In this document: positions 31,344 through 40,883 of the stretch, in pieces
Layout: each line of letters begins with the position of its first letter
Numbering within the stretch: position 1 is the stretch's first letter
Origin: Ichthyophis bannanicus
Taxonomy: Eukaryota; Chordata; Amphibia; Gymnophiona; Ichthyophiidae
DNA length: 64,000 nucleotides
Direction of reading: 5' to 3'
NCBI GenBank assembly: GCA_033557465.1
Contig: CM066043.1
Location: 110,784,278 to 110,848,277 of the forward strand
Position numbers and translations under genes: made by a program
The notes under the pieces: model-generated
Database searches by the model: none
Told to the model about the DNA's origin: nothing
Seen by the model: the letters and a program-made list of their open reading frames with translations, nothing else

Positions 31344-32372
31344 CCTTATTCAGCAGCCGTCATTGCTAGCTTGCTTCGGGCGAGAAAAAGTTCCACATCT
31401 CTGGCTTATGTGCGTATTTGGCATATTTTTGAAGACTGGTGTTCTCGGAGGCAGGTACGCACATCTACGGTAGCCGTGCCTGTAGTGTTGAGTTTTCTGC
31501 AAGATGGGTTCGATAAAGGACTGGTGGCCAGTTCTTTGAGAGTTCAGTTGGTGGCATTAGCATGCTATAGAGGCAAAGTACAGGACGTGGCTTTGGGAGC
31601 GCATCCGGATGTGTTGCGGTTTCTCAAAGCGGTCACTAGGCTGCGTCCATCTCGGAGAATGACGGTTCCGCCATGGGATCTTAATTTAGTATTAGGAGCG
31701 TTGGTTAAGGCGCCTTTTGAGCCGTTGCATCAGGCGACGGTCAAGGATTTAACTTTAAAGGCGGTATTTTTGGTGGCTATTTGTTCAGCAAAACGCATTT
31801 CGGAATTGCAGGCGTTGTCATGTAGAGAGCCGTTTCTATCTTTCTCAAGAGAAAAGGTGGTGTTGAGACTAGTACCGTCGTTTTTGCCAAAGATAGTGTC
31901 TCCGTTTCATCTCAATCAGACGGTTTCCCTTCCAATGATCAGTTCTTTGGAAGGGAACGGCTCGGACCGTAGTTTACGTCGTTTGGATATATCGAGAGTT
32001 CTGTGGCACTATTTGAACGTTTCTGAAATTTTTCGCAGATCGGACCGCCTCTTCGTGCTGTTCGGGGGTCCTCGTAGAGGGGAGGCGGCAGCGAAAGCCT
32101 CTATCTCTAGATGGATTAAAGAGACGATTACGTCAGCATATATTTTGCAGGGTCGGTCAGTTCCAGGGGGGCTACGTGCTCACTCTACTAGAGCACAGGC
32201 GACTTCCTGGGCGGAACACAGTTTGGTTATACCAGCGGAAATTTGTAAAGCAGCCACTTGGTCGTCTCTACATACTTTCAGTAAGCACTATCGACTTGAT
32301 GTTTTGGCGGCGGGCGATGCCTCTTTCGGGATGGCGGTGTTGCAATCTGGTTTCAAAGATCCCTCCCAGTAA
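31344..32372 (+). CDS. DIRS-4 tyrosine recombinase
   Basis: Open for 333 codons from MLRARKSSTSLAYVRIWHIF at 31,371. The frame extends upstream to 31,344 as YSAAVIAS, interrupted there by DIRS-5. The N-terminal core-binding part is FEDWCSRRQ...LRVQLVALACYRG. The catalytic part has PWDLNLVLGALVKAPFEPLH, AICSAKRISELQALSCREPF (first Arg), RAHSTRAQATSWAEHSLV (HxxR), SLHTFSKHYRLDVLAAGDAS (Tyr) and the end GMAVLQSGFKDPSQ. Catalytic boxes are complete. Only the first few residues are lost to the insertion, so this recombinase module is otherwise whole. Confidence 0.9.
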   Translation, partial: PYSAAVIASLLRARKSSTSLAYVRIWHIFEDWCSRRQVRTSTVAVPVVLSFLQDGFDKGLVASSLRVQLVALACYRGKVQDVALGAHPDVLRFLKAVTRLRPSRRMTVPPWDLNLVLGALVKAPFEPLHQATVKDLTLKAVFLVAICSAKRISELQALSCREPFLSFSREKVVLRLVPSFLPKIVSPFHLNQTVSLPMISSLEGNGSDRSLRRLDISRVLWHYLNVSEIFRRSDRLFVLFGGPRRGEAAAKASISRWIKETITSAYILQGRSVPGGLRAHSTRAQATSWAEHSLVIPAEICKAATWSSLHTFSKHYRLDVLAAGDASFGMAVLQSGFKDPSQ

Positions 32373-32394
32373 TTACTGCTTTGATACATCCCAG

Positions 32395-32500
32395 ATGTGG
32401 AGGACTAAACTGGAGGAACGATAAAGAAATTGAAATTACACTTACCTGGTAATTGTAGTTCTTTGAGTGGATCCAGTTTAGTCCTCATCCCGCCCTTTGG
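32395..32500. repeat. DIRS-4 internal complementary region
   Basis: GGAGGACTAAACTGGAGGAA followed by CGATAA is the inverse of the 5' end at 21,381. The adjoining TTGAAATTACACTTACCTGG and TAATTG is the inverse of the 3' end at 38,525-38,551. It lies just after the recombinase stop and before the DIRS-6 insertion. Confidence 0.87.
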
Positions 32501-32934
32501 ATGTTCAGTTCTCAGATTATTTACAGGTGGAGAAGAAAGAAGAAATTAGATCTTACCTGCTAATTGTCTTTCCTTGAGCTGTCTCCGGGCCAGTCCAGGG
32601 AATGTTAGGGTTGTCAATCCTCCTTAGCAGCTGAGGACTGATGACTTCAAGCTTTCTTGAGAGGTGAAGCCACTCCCCCTGAGGTCACTAGCCAGTCTTC
32701 CCTTGACAAAGCAGATAACTATGAAAGAACTTATAAACAAACACAACGTTAACCTGTCAAAACTGAAAATGCTCCATAGTCCCTTGGAAAATATAAGCGC
32801 ATTAAAAACAATGCATAACTAACTTTTTTTTTTTTCATCTTATAGATTGATATAGTATTGTCTTTCTCTGAAAAAGATCATGGAAGCCCCAACGTACTCC
32901 ACTAATCCGAACTTGTATTTCTTAAAGGGTGGGA

Positions 32935-33027
32935 CCCTGGACTGGCCCGGAGACAGCTCAAGGAAAGACAATTAGCAGGTAAGATCTAATTTCTTCTTCC
33001 TTATCGCTTCTCCGGGCCAGTCCAGGG
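32935..33027. repeat. DIRS-6 internal complementary region
   Basis: Inverted arms CCCTGGACTGGCCCGGAGA at 32,935-32,953 and its exact complement at 33,009-33,027 surround the fused outer ends: AGCTCAAGGAAAGACAATTA matches the left end, and TTATCGCTTC matches the right end. Confidence 0.9.
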
Positions 33028-33054
33028 AATGTTAGGGCAGTACCCAAGCAGTAC

Positions 33055-34100
33055 CTAAATTCGGGAGGGACCCACTAGCCCCGCAATAAGAGCCGCCGTC
33101 CCTACTTTCGCATCTTCCCTAGCTTGAACGTCCAAACGATAATGCTTTGTAAACGTATGCAATGATGACGTTGCTGCCTTACAGATATCCACTGGCGGAA
33201 CAAAAGCAAATTCAGCCCATGAAGCCGCTTGAGCTCGAGTGGAATGAGCCCTCACACCCTCTGGGGGTGCTTTCCCTTTGGCTTGATAAGCTGCTACAAT
33301 AGCTGAGCGCACCCAACGAGCAATTGTTGACTTTGAAGCTGCCTGACCCTTATTGGGCCCTGCATGCTGGACAAACAACCTATCTGTCTTCCGCACCGAT
33401 CTGGAAAGCTTAAGGTATGTTTTCAAAACACGACCAAGATCCAATCTTCTGAGCGCTCGGTCTACCGGAGAATCTGATAAATCTGAAAACACAGGTAATG
33501 CGACCGACTGATTAACATGAAAAACCGACAACACTTTAGGCAAAAAAAGAAGGCACCGTCCGCAGTAATATTCGTTCGGAAGAAATTGCAGATAAGGTTC
33601 CTGACAAGACAAAGCCTGTAAATCTGAAATTCTTCTTGCTGAACATAAAGCCACGAGAAACGCAGTTTTCCATGAACACTCACGTAAAGATCGTGAGGAT
33701 ACCAATGCCAACGAGGACGTAGAAAATGCTTCCAAAACAACATTCAAATCCCACGCAGGAACCACTTGACGACGCGGTGGACGAAGAAGCCTAGCCGCCC
33801 GGAAAAAACGTTGTACATCTGGATGCATTGAAAGACGACGGTTCTGCACCAAACCTCTAAAACAGGTAAGCGCTGCTAAATGCACCTTAAGAGTATTGAG
33901 CGCCAAACCTTTCTCTAATCCCTCTTGGAGAAATAAAAGCAATTGAGGTAAAGTAGCTAGAGTCGGAAGAAAATTACGTTGGTTACACCAATGCTCAAAG
34001 AGCTTCCATACACGCACATATGCGAGAGAGGTTCCCGGCCTTCTAGACCGAAGCAAGGTAGCTACTACGGAAGCCGCATAACCTTTACGCTTTAACCGAT
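33055..34100 (-). CDS. DIRS-6 tyrosine recombinase
   Basis: The recombinase module is the last third of a 988-codon open frame that begins at 36,021. N-terminal part: KGYAASVVATLLRSRRPGTS, FEHWCNQRNF, LKVHLAALTCFRG. Catalytic part: PAWDLNVVLEAF, LCSARRISDLQALSCQEPY (first Arg; the usual SEL is SDL), RAHSTRAQAASWAEFAFVP (HxxR), then KAATSSLHTFTKHYRLDV with the presumptive Tyr. One codon (Trp in the KAATWSSLHTF of DIRS-4) is missing beside that box. The block VLRLVPSFLP of DIRS-4 reads CGRCLLFLP here, a possible local double frameshift (33,545-33,575). Confidence 0.88.
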
Positions 34101-34964
34101 CCCTCTCAAGAGCCAAGCCGTAAGCAAGAAGCGATCCACTTGTGGCATGAGAACTGGGCCCTGATTTAACAGATTGATCCGATCCGGAAGGCGCCAAGGA
34201 GGAGCTACCAGAAGTTGAATCAGATCGGCATACCAAGGACGCCGTGGCCAATCCGGCGCAATCAGAATCACCGATCCTCGATGTCCCGCTATTCGTTGAA
34301 TAACCCGACTCAACATCGGCCAAGGAGGGAACACATACAACAGGGTGTCCAATGGCCAAGGTTGTACTAGAGCATCCAATCCTTCTGACATGTGCTCTTT
34401 GCGTCTGCTGAAAAAACGGTTTGCCTTTGCATTGCCGAACATCGCCATAAGATCCATCACTGGCTGACCCCAACGTACTACCAGTTCGTGATACACTGCA
34501 ATGTTCAACTCCCATTCTCCGGGATAGAGTATATTGCGACTGAGAAAATCTGCTTGCACATTTTTCTCGCCTGCCACATGCGCAGCTGACAACGCTAAGA
34601 GATGAACCTCGGCCCAAGCCATCAACTCCTGAGATTCGGCGAGAAGAGAAAGACTCTTGGTTCCGCCCTGCCGATTGATATATGCAACTGTCACTGCATT
34701 GTCGGAGAATAATCTGACCGCAGTTCCTTCGATTAAGGTCTCGAAGTGCTGAAGGGCAAGCCGAGCCGCGCGCAGCTCCAATCTGTTGATCGACCACGAG
34801 CTTTCTTCCGGAGACCAAGATCCCTGTACGATCTGCGACTGACAATGAGCTCCCCAGCCTGCGAGACTGGCATCCATCGTAACTAATACCCATGCTGGCT
34901 CCTGTAAAGGAACCCCTGCTCTCAGATGGACCAGGTTTAACCACCATTGAAGACTTTGCCTCAC
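34092..34964 (-). CDS. DIRS-6 RNase H and methyltransferase-like region
   Basis: Open for 290 codons in a frame different from RT: VLVTMDASLAGWGAHCQSQI (Asp), INRLELRAARLALQHFETLI (Glu), VRLFSDNAVTVAYINRQGGT (Asp), AAHVAGEKNVQADFLSRN (late RNase H His and Asp). The MT-like region follows with VMDLMAMFGNAKANRFFS, TLLYVFPPWPMLSRVIQRIA and VILIAPDWPRRPWYADLIQL, ending TAWLLRGIG. All RNase H catalytic residues are visible. It should continue the RT frame, but a small indel near 34,985-34,995 (around the SLSQRL block) separates them. Confidence 0.87.
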   Translation of the reverse strand: MRQSLQWWLNLVHLRAGVPLQEPAWVLVTMDASLAGWGAHCQSQIVQGSWSPEESSWSINRLELRAARLALQHFETLIEGTAVRLFSDNAVTVAYINRQGGTKSLSLLAESQELMAWAEVHLLALSAAHVAGEKNVQADFLSRNILYPGEWELNIAVYHELVVRWGQPVMDLMAMFGNAKANRFFSRRKEHMSEGLDALVQPWPLDTLLYVFPPWPMLSRVIQRIAGHRGSVILIAPDWPRRPWYADLIQLLVAPPWRLPDRINLLNQGPVLMPQVDRFLLTAWLLRGIG

Positions 34965-36021
34965 TGACTCCGGACAAACGAGCCGCTGAGAGAGAGTGAA
35001 TTTGCGGAGACCATTGGGAAAGCAACACCTGTTGTAAGGGTCGCATGTGAGCTCTGGCCCACGGAACCAGGTCCAAAGTCGACGCCATGGAGCCGAAGAG
35101 TTGCAAGTATGTCCACGCCGACGGAGCCGAAATCCTTAAAAACGCCTGCACTTGCTGCAAAATCTTTTCTACTCTGACCGCAGGTAAGAAAACCTTGCCG
35201 ATTACCGTGTCGAAAAATGCTCCGAGATGAGTCAGTTGTCTTACGGGTTGCAAATGACTCTTCGCCTGATTTATGATCCAACCTAATCGCTCCAGAAGAT
35301 GAACAACTCGAGCCGTCACTGATATTGCGTCCACAAAAGAATCGTCTCTGATTAGCCAATCGTCGAGATACGGATGAACTCGAATGCCCTCCTTTCTCAA
35401 CGCCGCTGCTACCACCACCATGAGTTTGGTGAAGGTCCGCGGAGCCGTGGCGAGGCCGAATGGTAACGCCCGAAACTGAAAATGACCCATAGGAAGGGCA
35501 AAGCGTAAAAACTGATGAGCTAGCCTGATGGGAATATGAAGATATGCCTCCGTGAGATCTATGGATGAGAGAAACTCTCCTGGCCGCACTGCTCGTATTA
35601 CAGTGCGTAAGGTTTCCATGCGAAAATGCGGCACCCGCAAAGATCGGTTGACGCCCCTTAGATCCAGTACTGGACGAAAAGAACCTCCTGTTTTGGGCAC
35701 CACAAAATAAATCGAGTATCGACCTTGACCGTATTGGTCTCGTGGTACAGGAACTATCGCCCGGAGCTGTAAGAGACGAGCAAGCGTGTCTGATATGGCC
35801 TGAGACTTCAGACCTGACGCACAAGGGGACATTACAAACGCGGGCGATAAAGGGCAAGCAAAATCTAGTGCATAGCCCTTTTGAATTATCTCCAAAACCC
35901 ATTTGTCTGCGGTGATGGCGGTCCAAGCTGAAAGATAATCCTGCAGACGACCGCCCACAGGAACTAACGCCTGGACCTGCACACCTTCATTGTGGTTTCT
36001 TAGCGGAGGACTGGGAGGCAC
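34964..36021 (-). CDS. DIRS-6 reverse transcriptase
   Basis: About 340 codons covering the whole palm: RYSIYFVVPKTGGSFRPVLD, GVNRSLRVPHFRMETLRTVI, FLSSIDLTEAYLHIPIRLAH (catalytic Asp), FQFRALPFGLATAPRTFTKL, GIRVHPYLDDWLIRDDSFVD (YLDD), then LTHLGAFFDTVIGKVFLPAV. Its start overlaps the end of gag by 35 bases (35,987-36,021) in another frame. That overlap suggests frameshifting or reinitiation in the active family. The frame then runs on, open, through the RNase H region into the recombinase. Confidence 0.9.
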
Positions 36022-37471
36022 CGAAGTAAGTCCTGTTGAAACCTCTAGCTCCTCGAAAGGACTGACCTCTAACTCCTGTACGGCTTCTAGAATAGGGAGT
36101 AAAACGCGCCCCTCGAAATCTACGTGAGTCTCGACTATAGCCTCGGAGACTACCCGCTCCTCTCATAGTCCTTGGCCTATCCTCTGGCAACCGCCCTCCT
36201 TTAGAATCACCAAGATCCTTAACAATCTTATCTAGCGCTTCCCCAAAAAGTAATCTTCCTTTATAGGGCAATTTACTAAGCCGCAACTTAGAAGAAACAT
36301 CCGCTGACCAATTACGCAACCATAAAAAACGTCTAGCCGCTACCAATGACGCCATAGTCTTAGCAGCTATACGTAGTAAGTCATAAAAAGCATCTGCCAT
36401 ATAAGCCGCGGCTGATTCCAACTTTGGACCTTCAGAAGCATGTGTAGATGCCGCATCCGCGGACACATCTCCCTGCAGCCATCGAATGGATGCTCTAGAA
36501 ACATATGCTCCACAAGTAGCTGCTTGTAAAGCTAATGAGCTGGCATCAAACGCCTGCTTGAGAAGAATTTCCAATTTACGATCTTGGAGATCCTTAAGCG
36601 CTGCCGCTCCTTCCACCGGGATGGTAGTCTTCTTGGTAACTGCTGATATAATAGCATCCACTTTCGGCATGCGCAAAAATTCCTTCTCCTCTTGCGGCAT
36701 AGGATAAAGACGAGCTAAAGCTCTGCTCCCACGGAGCGTAGCCTCTGGACATTCCCATTCAGATTCAATCATCTGTCTTATAACTCTATGCATTGGAAAA
36801 CAGCGATGTTCTGCTCTAAAACCCTGCAATAATGGATCTTCCAAAGGCTCCTGAGTAAGCGAAGGAAGCAATAAATGTAAAGCAGATAAAGATTGAGAAA
36901 TTAGCGCAGCCAATTCCTCCTTGCGAAACACCCTAAATATATTAGGGTCGTCTCCGGGTGCAATCTCACCCTCCTCCAGCTCTTCTGGGGCCAAATCCAC
37001 ACCTGTTTCAGAAATAAATTCTGAATCTCTCTGACCCAATAGACCTGAGAACTGTGGAGAAAATGGATCCAAAGGCTCTCTAGAAAACCCCAGTTGGTGA
37101 GAAGTACCTTCTGCAGGATCCTCTGGTACTGAAATACCCATCTGAAGCGCCCCAGCGCTTTGAAAGGTTTCCACAGGAGTAGGGCTTTGAAGGTTTTCCC
37201 CTGAAGCAGGCTGAGCAGCTTTAAGTAATGCTCTGTGCATCGCCAAAATAAATTCTGGCGAAAAAAACGAGCACACTTCAGACTGAGGCTCAGAAATTAA
37301 AGGAACAGGATTTTCCTTATGAGAAACGCTCTTGGCAGCCTTAGACTTCCTTTTAGCAGGCCGGTTCTGCTCCGGTTCAGAAATGGCAGTTGCGTTTAAA
37401 ATGGCCGTTTTCCCCGCCCGCTCCACGGATAACAACGGTCTGTCTGCCTCCGATGCACTTTTCTCTGCCAT
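35987..37471 (-). CDS. DIRS-6 gag-like protein
   Basis: An open frame of 503 codons. I prefer the Met at 37,471 (MAEKSASEADRPLLS, 494 codons) over the one at 37,498, but cannot prove it. Order: basic N-terminus (RPAKRKSKAAKSVSHKE), a central block FFSPEFILAMHRALLKAAQP, an acidic stretch DLAPEELEEGEIAPGDD, FRVFRKEELAALISQSLSAL, VDAIISAVTKKTTIPVEGAA, and a C-terminus rich in Arg, Gly and Tyr (RGARFTPYSRSRTGVRGQSF). The RG-rich tail resembles RNA-binding tails of Gag proteins. It lacks the Cys start seen in DIRS-1 and DIRS-4. Confidence 0.87.
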   Translation of the reverse strand: MAEKSASEADRPLLSVERAGKTAILNATAISEPEQNRPAKRKSKAAKSVSHKENPVPLISEPQSEVCSFFSPEFILAMHRALLKAAQPASGENLQSPTPVETFQSAGALQMGISVPEDPAEGTSHQLGFSREPLDPFSPQFSGLLGQRDSEFISETGVDLAPEELEEGEIAPGDDPNIFRVFRKEELAALISQSLSALHLLLPSLTQEPLEDPLLQGFRAEHRCFPMHRVIRQMIESEWECPEATLRGSRALARLYPMPQEEKEFLRMPKVDAIISAVTKKTTIPVEGAAALKDLQDRKLEILLKQAFDASSLALQAATCGAYVSRASIRWLQGDVSADAASTHASEGPKLESAAAYMADAFYDLLRIAAKTMASLVAARRFLWLRNWSADVSSKLRLSKLPYKGRLLFGEALDKIVKDLGDSKGGRLPEDRPRTMRGAGSLRGYSRDSRRFRGARFTPYSRSRTGVRGQSFRGARGFNRTYFGASQSSAKKPQ

Positions 37472-38390
37472 GACTATCTTTAACAACCAAGTTACCACCC
37501 CAGCTTGTACTGCCGCGGTCCCGAGAAACTAAACCGCCAAAATGCGATCCGGAAACAAAACGAAAGGAAAAAAAGGCACTTTACAGCTAGGAATAAAAAG
37601 CTTATCCGGAAGTTATGCCAAGCTGTGTTCTTGTTCCGCTGCTAGCAGAACTGCAGAGGTGCGTTTCAATATCAAAAAACAGAGTAAAAATCAGAGGAAT
37701 TACTGGGGCCCCCAGGATCACTCTGGTGAGAGAGAATTATGCGGTTTAACAAGGCAGGCTCTACCTTATACCGCCAAAACAATTCCACTAAGTCTCTCTG
37801 TCACTGCTGATCATGAGCAAAATAAAACTCCTCAGGACTTAGGAAACTATCAGCTCTGCTAGAGCCAACTTGCACTGTTAAATAAATAAAATTAAATTAG
37901 AGGGAGAAAAATATAATCAATCCTCCTTAGCTGCTGAGGACTGAAAGACTGGCTAGTGACCTCAGGGGGAGTGGCTTCACCTCTCAAGAAAGCTTGACGT
38001 CATCAGTCCTCAGCTGCTAAGGAGGATTGATAACCCTAACATTCCCTGGACTGGCCCGGAGAAGCGATAAAGAAATTTGTTTTGAAAGCTGAGGGGCTTC
38101 TATAGATATCTGGATCGCTGTGAGTATGACTGTTTCTCATATTTCCCTTTCCTTCTCTTTGATGGTTTAGAGGATGGAACAGAGAAGGTAAAGGGATGCT
38201 GGAAAGCAAGCGTAAAAAAAAAGAAAAAGAAAAAAAAAAAAAAAGAAAACAGAGACAGGCCGTATTATGAATTCATGTTTAAAGGCCAAGGTCTTCTTTT
38301 TGAAGGTTTAAGTTAGTTGTAGTTCTTGTTGGCTTTAAATTTTAGCTACTTACTTGTTGCCCTTTTGAGTCTGCTTTTTCAATAGTGCAT

Positions 38391-38551
38391 TGGGATTGAT
38401 GGGTGGTGCCAGCAGGCTATGTCCAGTGATGTCACAAGTTTTGACATGCCCAGTCTCCAAGCTGCAGGAGGAGGTACACTACCCAGAGGTGGAGGACTAA
38501 ACTGGATCCACTCAAGGAACTACAATTACCAGGTAAGTGTAATTTCAATTT
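38391..38551. repeat. DIRS-4 3' inverted terminal repeat
   Basis: Inverse copy of 21,391-21,506 with two differences, followed by the 3'-specific outer end (CTCAAGGAACTACAATTACC, ending TTTCAATTT). The stretch 38,071-38,390 before it is DIRS-4 untranslated sequence with an A-rich tract (38,213-38,244) and no gene. Confidence 0.9.
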
Positions 38552-39240
38552 GTTCCAGCACACTTTCCCTGCTGTTTTTTTTTTCAGCAGCTTCTTCAGC
38601 AAAGCCAGAACAAAGTTGCAAGTGTTGTACGCTCAAGAAACGGACATAAATTCCTTATTAGCACTGACCGCAGACTTAGAAGCTAACCCTTAACGTCTCC
38701 TCAGACCTCATGTTAAAATCCCAGCATTAAGTTAGCCTTCTGGTCACTTCTCTGCATCTGCTCTGCATAGCTAATCAATTCATTACCTTCCATTTAAATG
38801 AATTTAAAAGCACAGTGCGCTGCCGTTAGCGCATTGATTATGGTTGTGATATCCCTTCTTGCATTCTGTGCCCACTCTAATGCAGAAATAGTGTGCAAAT
38901 GCTGCACTAGTGGCTGCAATAACAGCAGGGCACTTTGCTGCATTCAGCTATAAGTGATATTAGATGTTCAAAAAATTAAGAAAGGATTATTTCAATCGCA
39001 TAATTTAGGTGCAGAATTTACTGCTGGAGGATATGATGAAAGCCAGTAGTATAGCGAGATTTAAAAAAAAGATTTCAACAAATGTCTGGAGGACAAGTCC
39101 CTCAAGAATGATTTGACTGGGGGGAGGGGAACAGGGTGTATGGGTAGTTGTGAATGAGGGAGGGGTTCAGGAGTACTGTTTTAATATTTTGATGATATGT
39201 AAGAAAGGCAAGAGAAAGGAGGATGGGGAGGGGAGAAAGC
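38552..39240. other. Flank, no gene seen
   Basis: No coding similarity or terminal repeat is recognisable between the end of DIRS-4 and the left end of DIRS-7. Confidence 0.45.
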
Positions 39241-39639
39241 ATAGTTACTCACCTGTAACAGATGTTCTCTGGGGACAGCAGGAATCAGTCTTCATATATG
39301 GGCGATGTCGATGCCGACAAAGCCCGTGTGGTAACCTCTCCCCAACTTTCAAAGAAAGCCTTTGGGAGATGCACCACACCTGCATGGTCCCCTTCCCGCC
39401 TAAGGGTGTCGTCTTGCTCAAGATGGGAAAAAAGAAGAACTACTCCAAGGGGAGGAGGGAGGTTGTGAGGATTGATTCCTGCTGTCCATGGAGAACACCT
39501 ATTACAGGTGAGTAACACTTTCTCTGGGAACAAGCAGGAAGTCAGTCCTCACACATGGGACTCCCTAGCTGCAGGCTACTGAAAAAAACCCTGTAAAAAG
39601 CCACGGGAGACCAGAAAAAGGTGAACCATGAGAAGCAGC

Positions 39640-40860
39640 AATGGAGTCAAGGAACAGCAGACCCACGGAGTGGTTCCAAGTGTCAAGCGAGGAACCAGTT
39701 CTCTGGTAGCCTGAACACACCAGAGAGCAGGAGTTGCCTTACACCCTAAACAAATGATGGAGTCCTGCCTGGCCAAAGGCACTGTTCCGGCAGGACTCCC
39801 TCTACAGGCAGTAATGAGCTGCAAAAGTATGGACTGATGACCAGGTGACAGCCTGGCAGATCTTCGACAAGGGAACAGAGTGCAGGTTCGCCACAGAGGC
39901 TGACATAGCCCGGTCACTGTGCATCGTGCCACAGTGCTCCAACGAGAGACCGGCCTGCTCATAAGGTGATGCAGTCTGCCACCCAAATAGACAGGGTACA
40001 CTTAGAGACAGTTGTCCCTAACCGATTTGGATCGTAGGAGATGAAAAGCTGTGAGGAGGATCAGTGGACCTGGGTATGGCTCCAAATAGTAGGCCAGGTC
40101 CCGCTTACAGTCCAGAGTGTGGAGAGCAGCTCTGACCTGTTAGTGTGAGGCTGCGGGAAGAAGATGGGGAGCACCACCTCTAGTTGAGGTGGAATGGAGA
40201 CACCACCTTAGGCAGAAACTTGGGGTGTGTGTTGAGAATGACCCTGTTCTTGTGGAACCTGGTATAAGGTGGATGGGCCACCAGAGCCTGAAGCTCACTA
40301 ACCCTGTGAGCGGAGGTAAGCACCACAAGGAAGACCACCTTCCAGGAGAGATACCTGATGTGGCAAGAACTGAAAAGCTCAAAAGGTGACGCCGTGAGCT
40401 TTGAGAGAACCACATTGAGATCCCACTCCACCACTGGGGTGGCCTTGAGAGTAGGATGCCCCTCAGGAAGCGAGTCACGAGGGACTGAGCGGAGAGGAGC
40501 TTGCCCTCAACAAGATGGTGGTGCACGGAGAGTGCATCGAGATGCACTCTGACAGAGTTGGACTTCAGCCCAGCCTGGGATAGGTAGAGCAGGTACTGCA
40601 GCACCAGCTGGATCAAACAGGAGAAGGGGTTTATCTGCTTTTCTCTGCACCACACCGAGAATCTCTGCCACTTGAATGTGTAGGCTTGGTGGGTGGAGGT
40701 TTTGCCAGAGGCCAGGAGGACCTCCTCCACCTTGCTTGAGAGATTGAAGTGTGCAAAGGCTACCCTTTCAGCAGCCAGGCTGTCAGAGTCAGGGACCCTA
40801 GATTGGGGTACAGGAGCAAGCTGTCCTCCTGCGCACCCCAGTGGAACCAGGGACACCTGG
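39640..40860 (-). pseudogene. DIRS-7 tyrosine recombinase, broken
   Basis: N-terminal half in one frame (40,856-40,430): FNLSSKVEEVLLASGKTSTH, AYTFKWQRFSVWCREKQINP and GLKSNSVRVHLDALSVHHHL. After a frameshift (about 40,430) comes VEWDLNVVLSKLTASPFELF, TSAHRVSELQALVAHPPYTR (first Arg kept, preceding Arg changed to His) and FLPKVVSPFHLN. The last part (40,140-39,640) is frameshifted again. The HxxR position reads CTMHSDRAMSASVANLH, and SSVHTFAAHYCL keeps the HY box. Confidence 0.78.
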
Positions 40861-40883
40861 GACAGGCAGAGGAGCAGGGAGAA

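Larger units (their letters stand above)
32537..38070 (-). mobile_element. DIRS-6: nearly intact DIRS element inside DIRS-4
   Basis: A 5.53 kb minus-strand element. Its terminal repeats, about 32,582-32,697 and 37,945-38,060, are inverse with two differences in about 115 bp. The ICR at 32,935-33,027 has 19 bp perfect inverted arms (CCCTGGACTGGCCCGGAGA) and fuses both outer ends, placing the boundaries at AAGAAGAAATTAG (32,537) and GCGATAA (38,070). It inserted between the ICR and the 3' repeat of DIRS-4. Gag, RT, RNase H, MT-like region and recombinase are all readable with one clear frameshift, so this is probably the youngest or second-youngest element here. Confidence 0.93.
21381..38551 (+). 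mobile_element. DIRS-4: one DIRS element spread over 17 kb by nested insertions
   Basis: The 5' terminal repeat (21,381-21,506) and 3' terminal repeat (38,391-38,551) are inverse copies with two differences over about 116 bp. The remaining pieces of this element are 21,381 to about 23,540 (leader and gag start, with a CR1 fragment at 21,725-22,195), 31,344-32,536 (tyrosine recombinase and ICR) and 38,071-38,551. DIRS-5 lies in the first gap and DIRS-6 in the second. The middle of gag, RT and RNase H is missing. DIRS-5 also lacks its own 5' end at the same junction, so one deletion after the DIRS-5 insertion explains both losses. Confidence 0.88.

Noticed and set aside
21351..38565. Target-site duplication TTCCAGCACA around DIRS-4
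   Set aside because: A TTCCAGCACA-like word occurs about 25 bp outside the left end and just outside the right end, but at different distances, and DIRS integration does not make duplications. Treated as coincidence.
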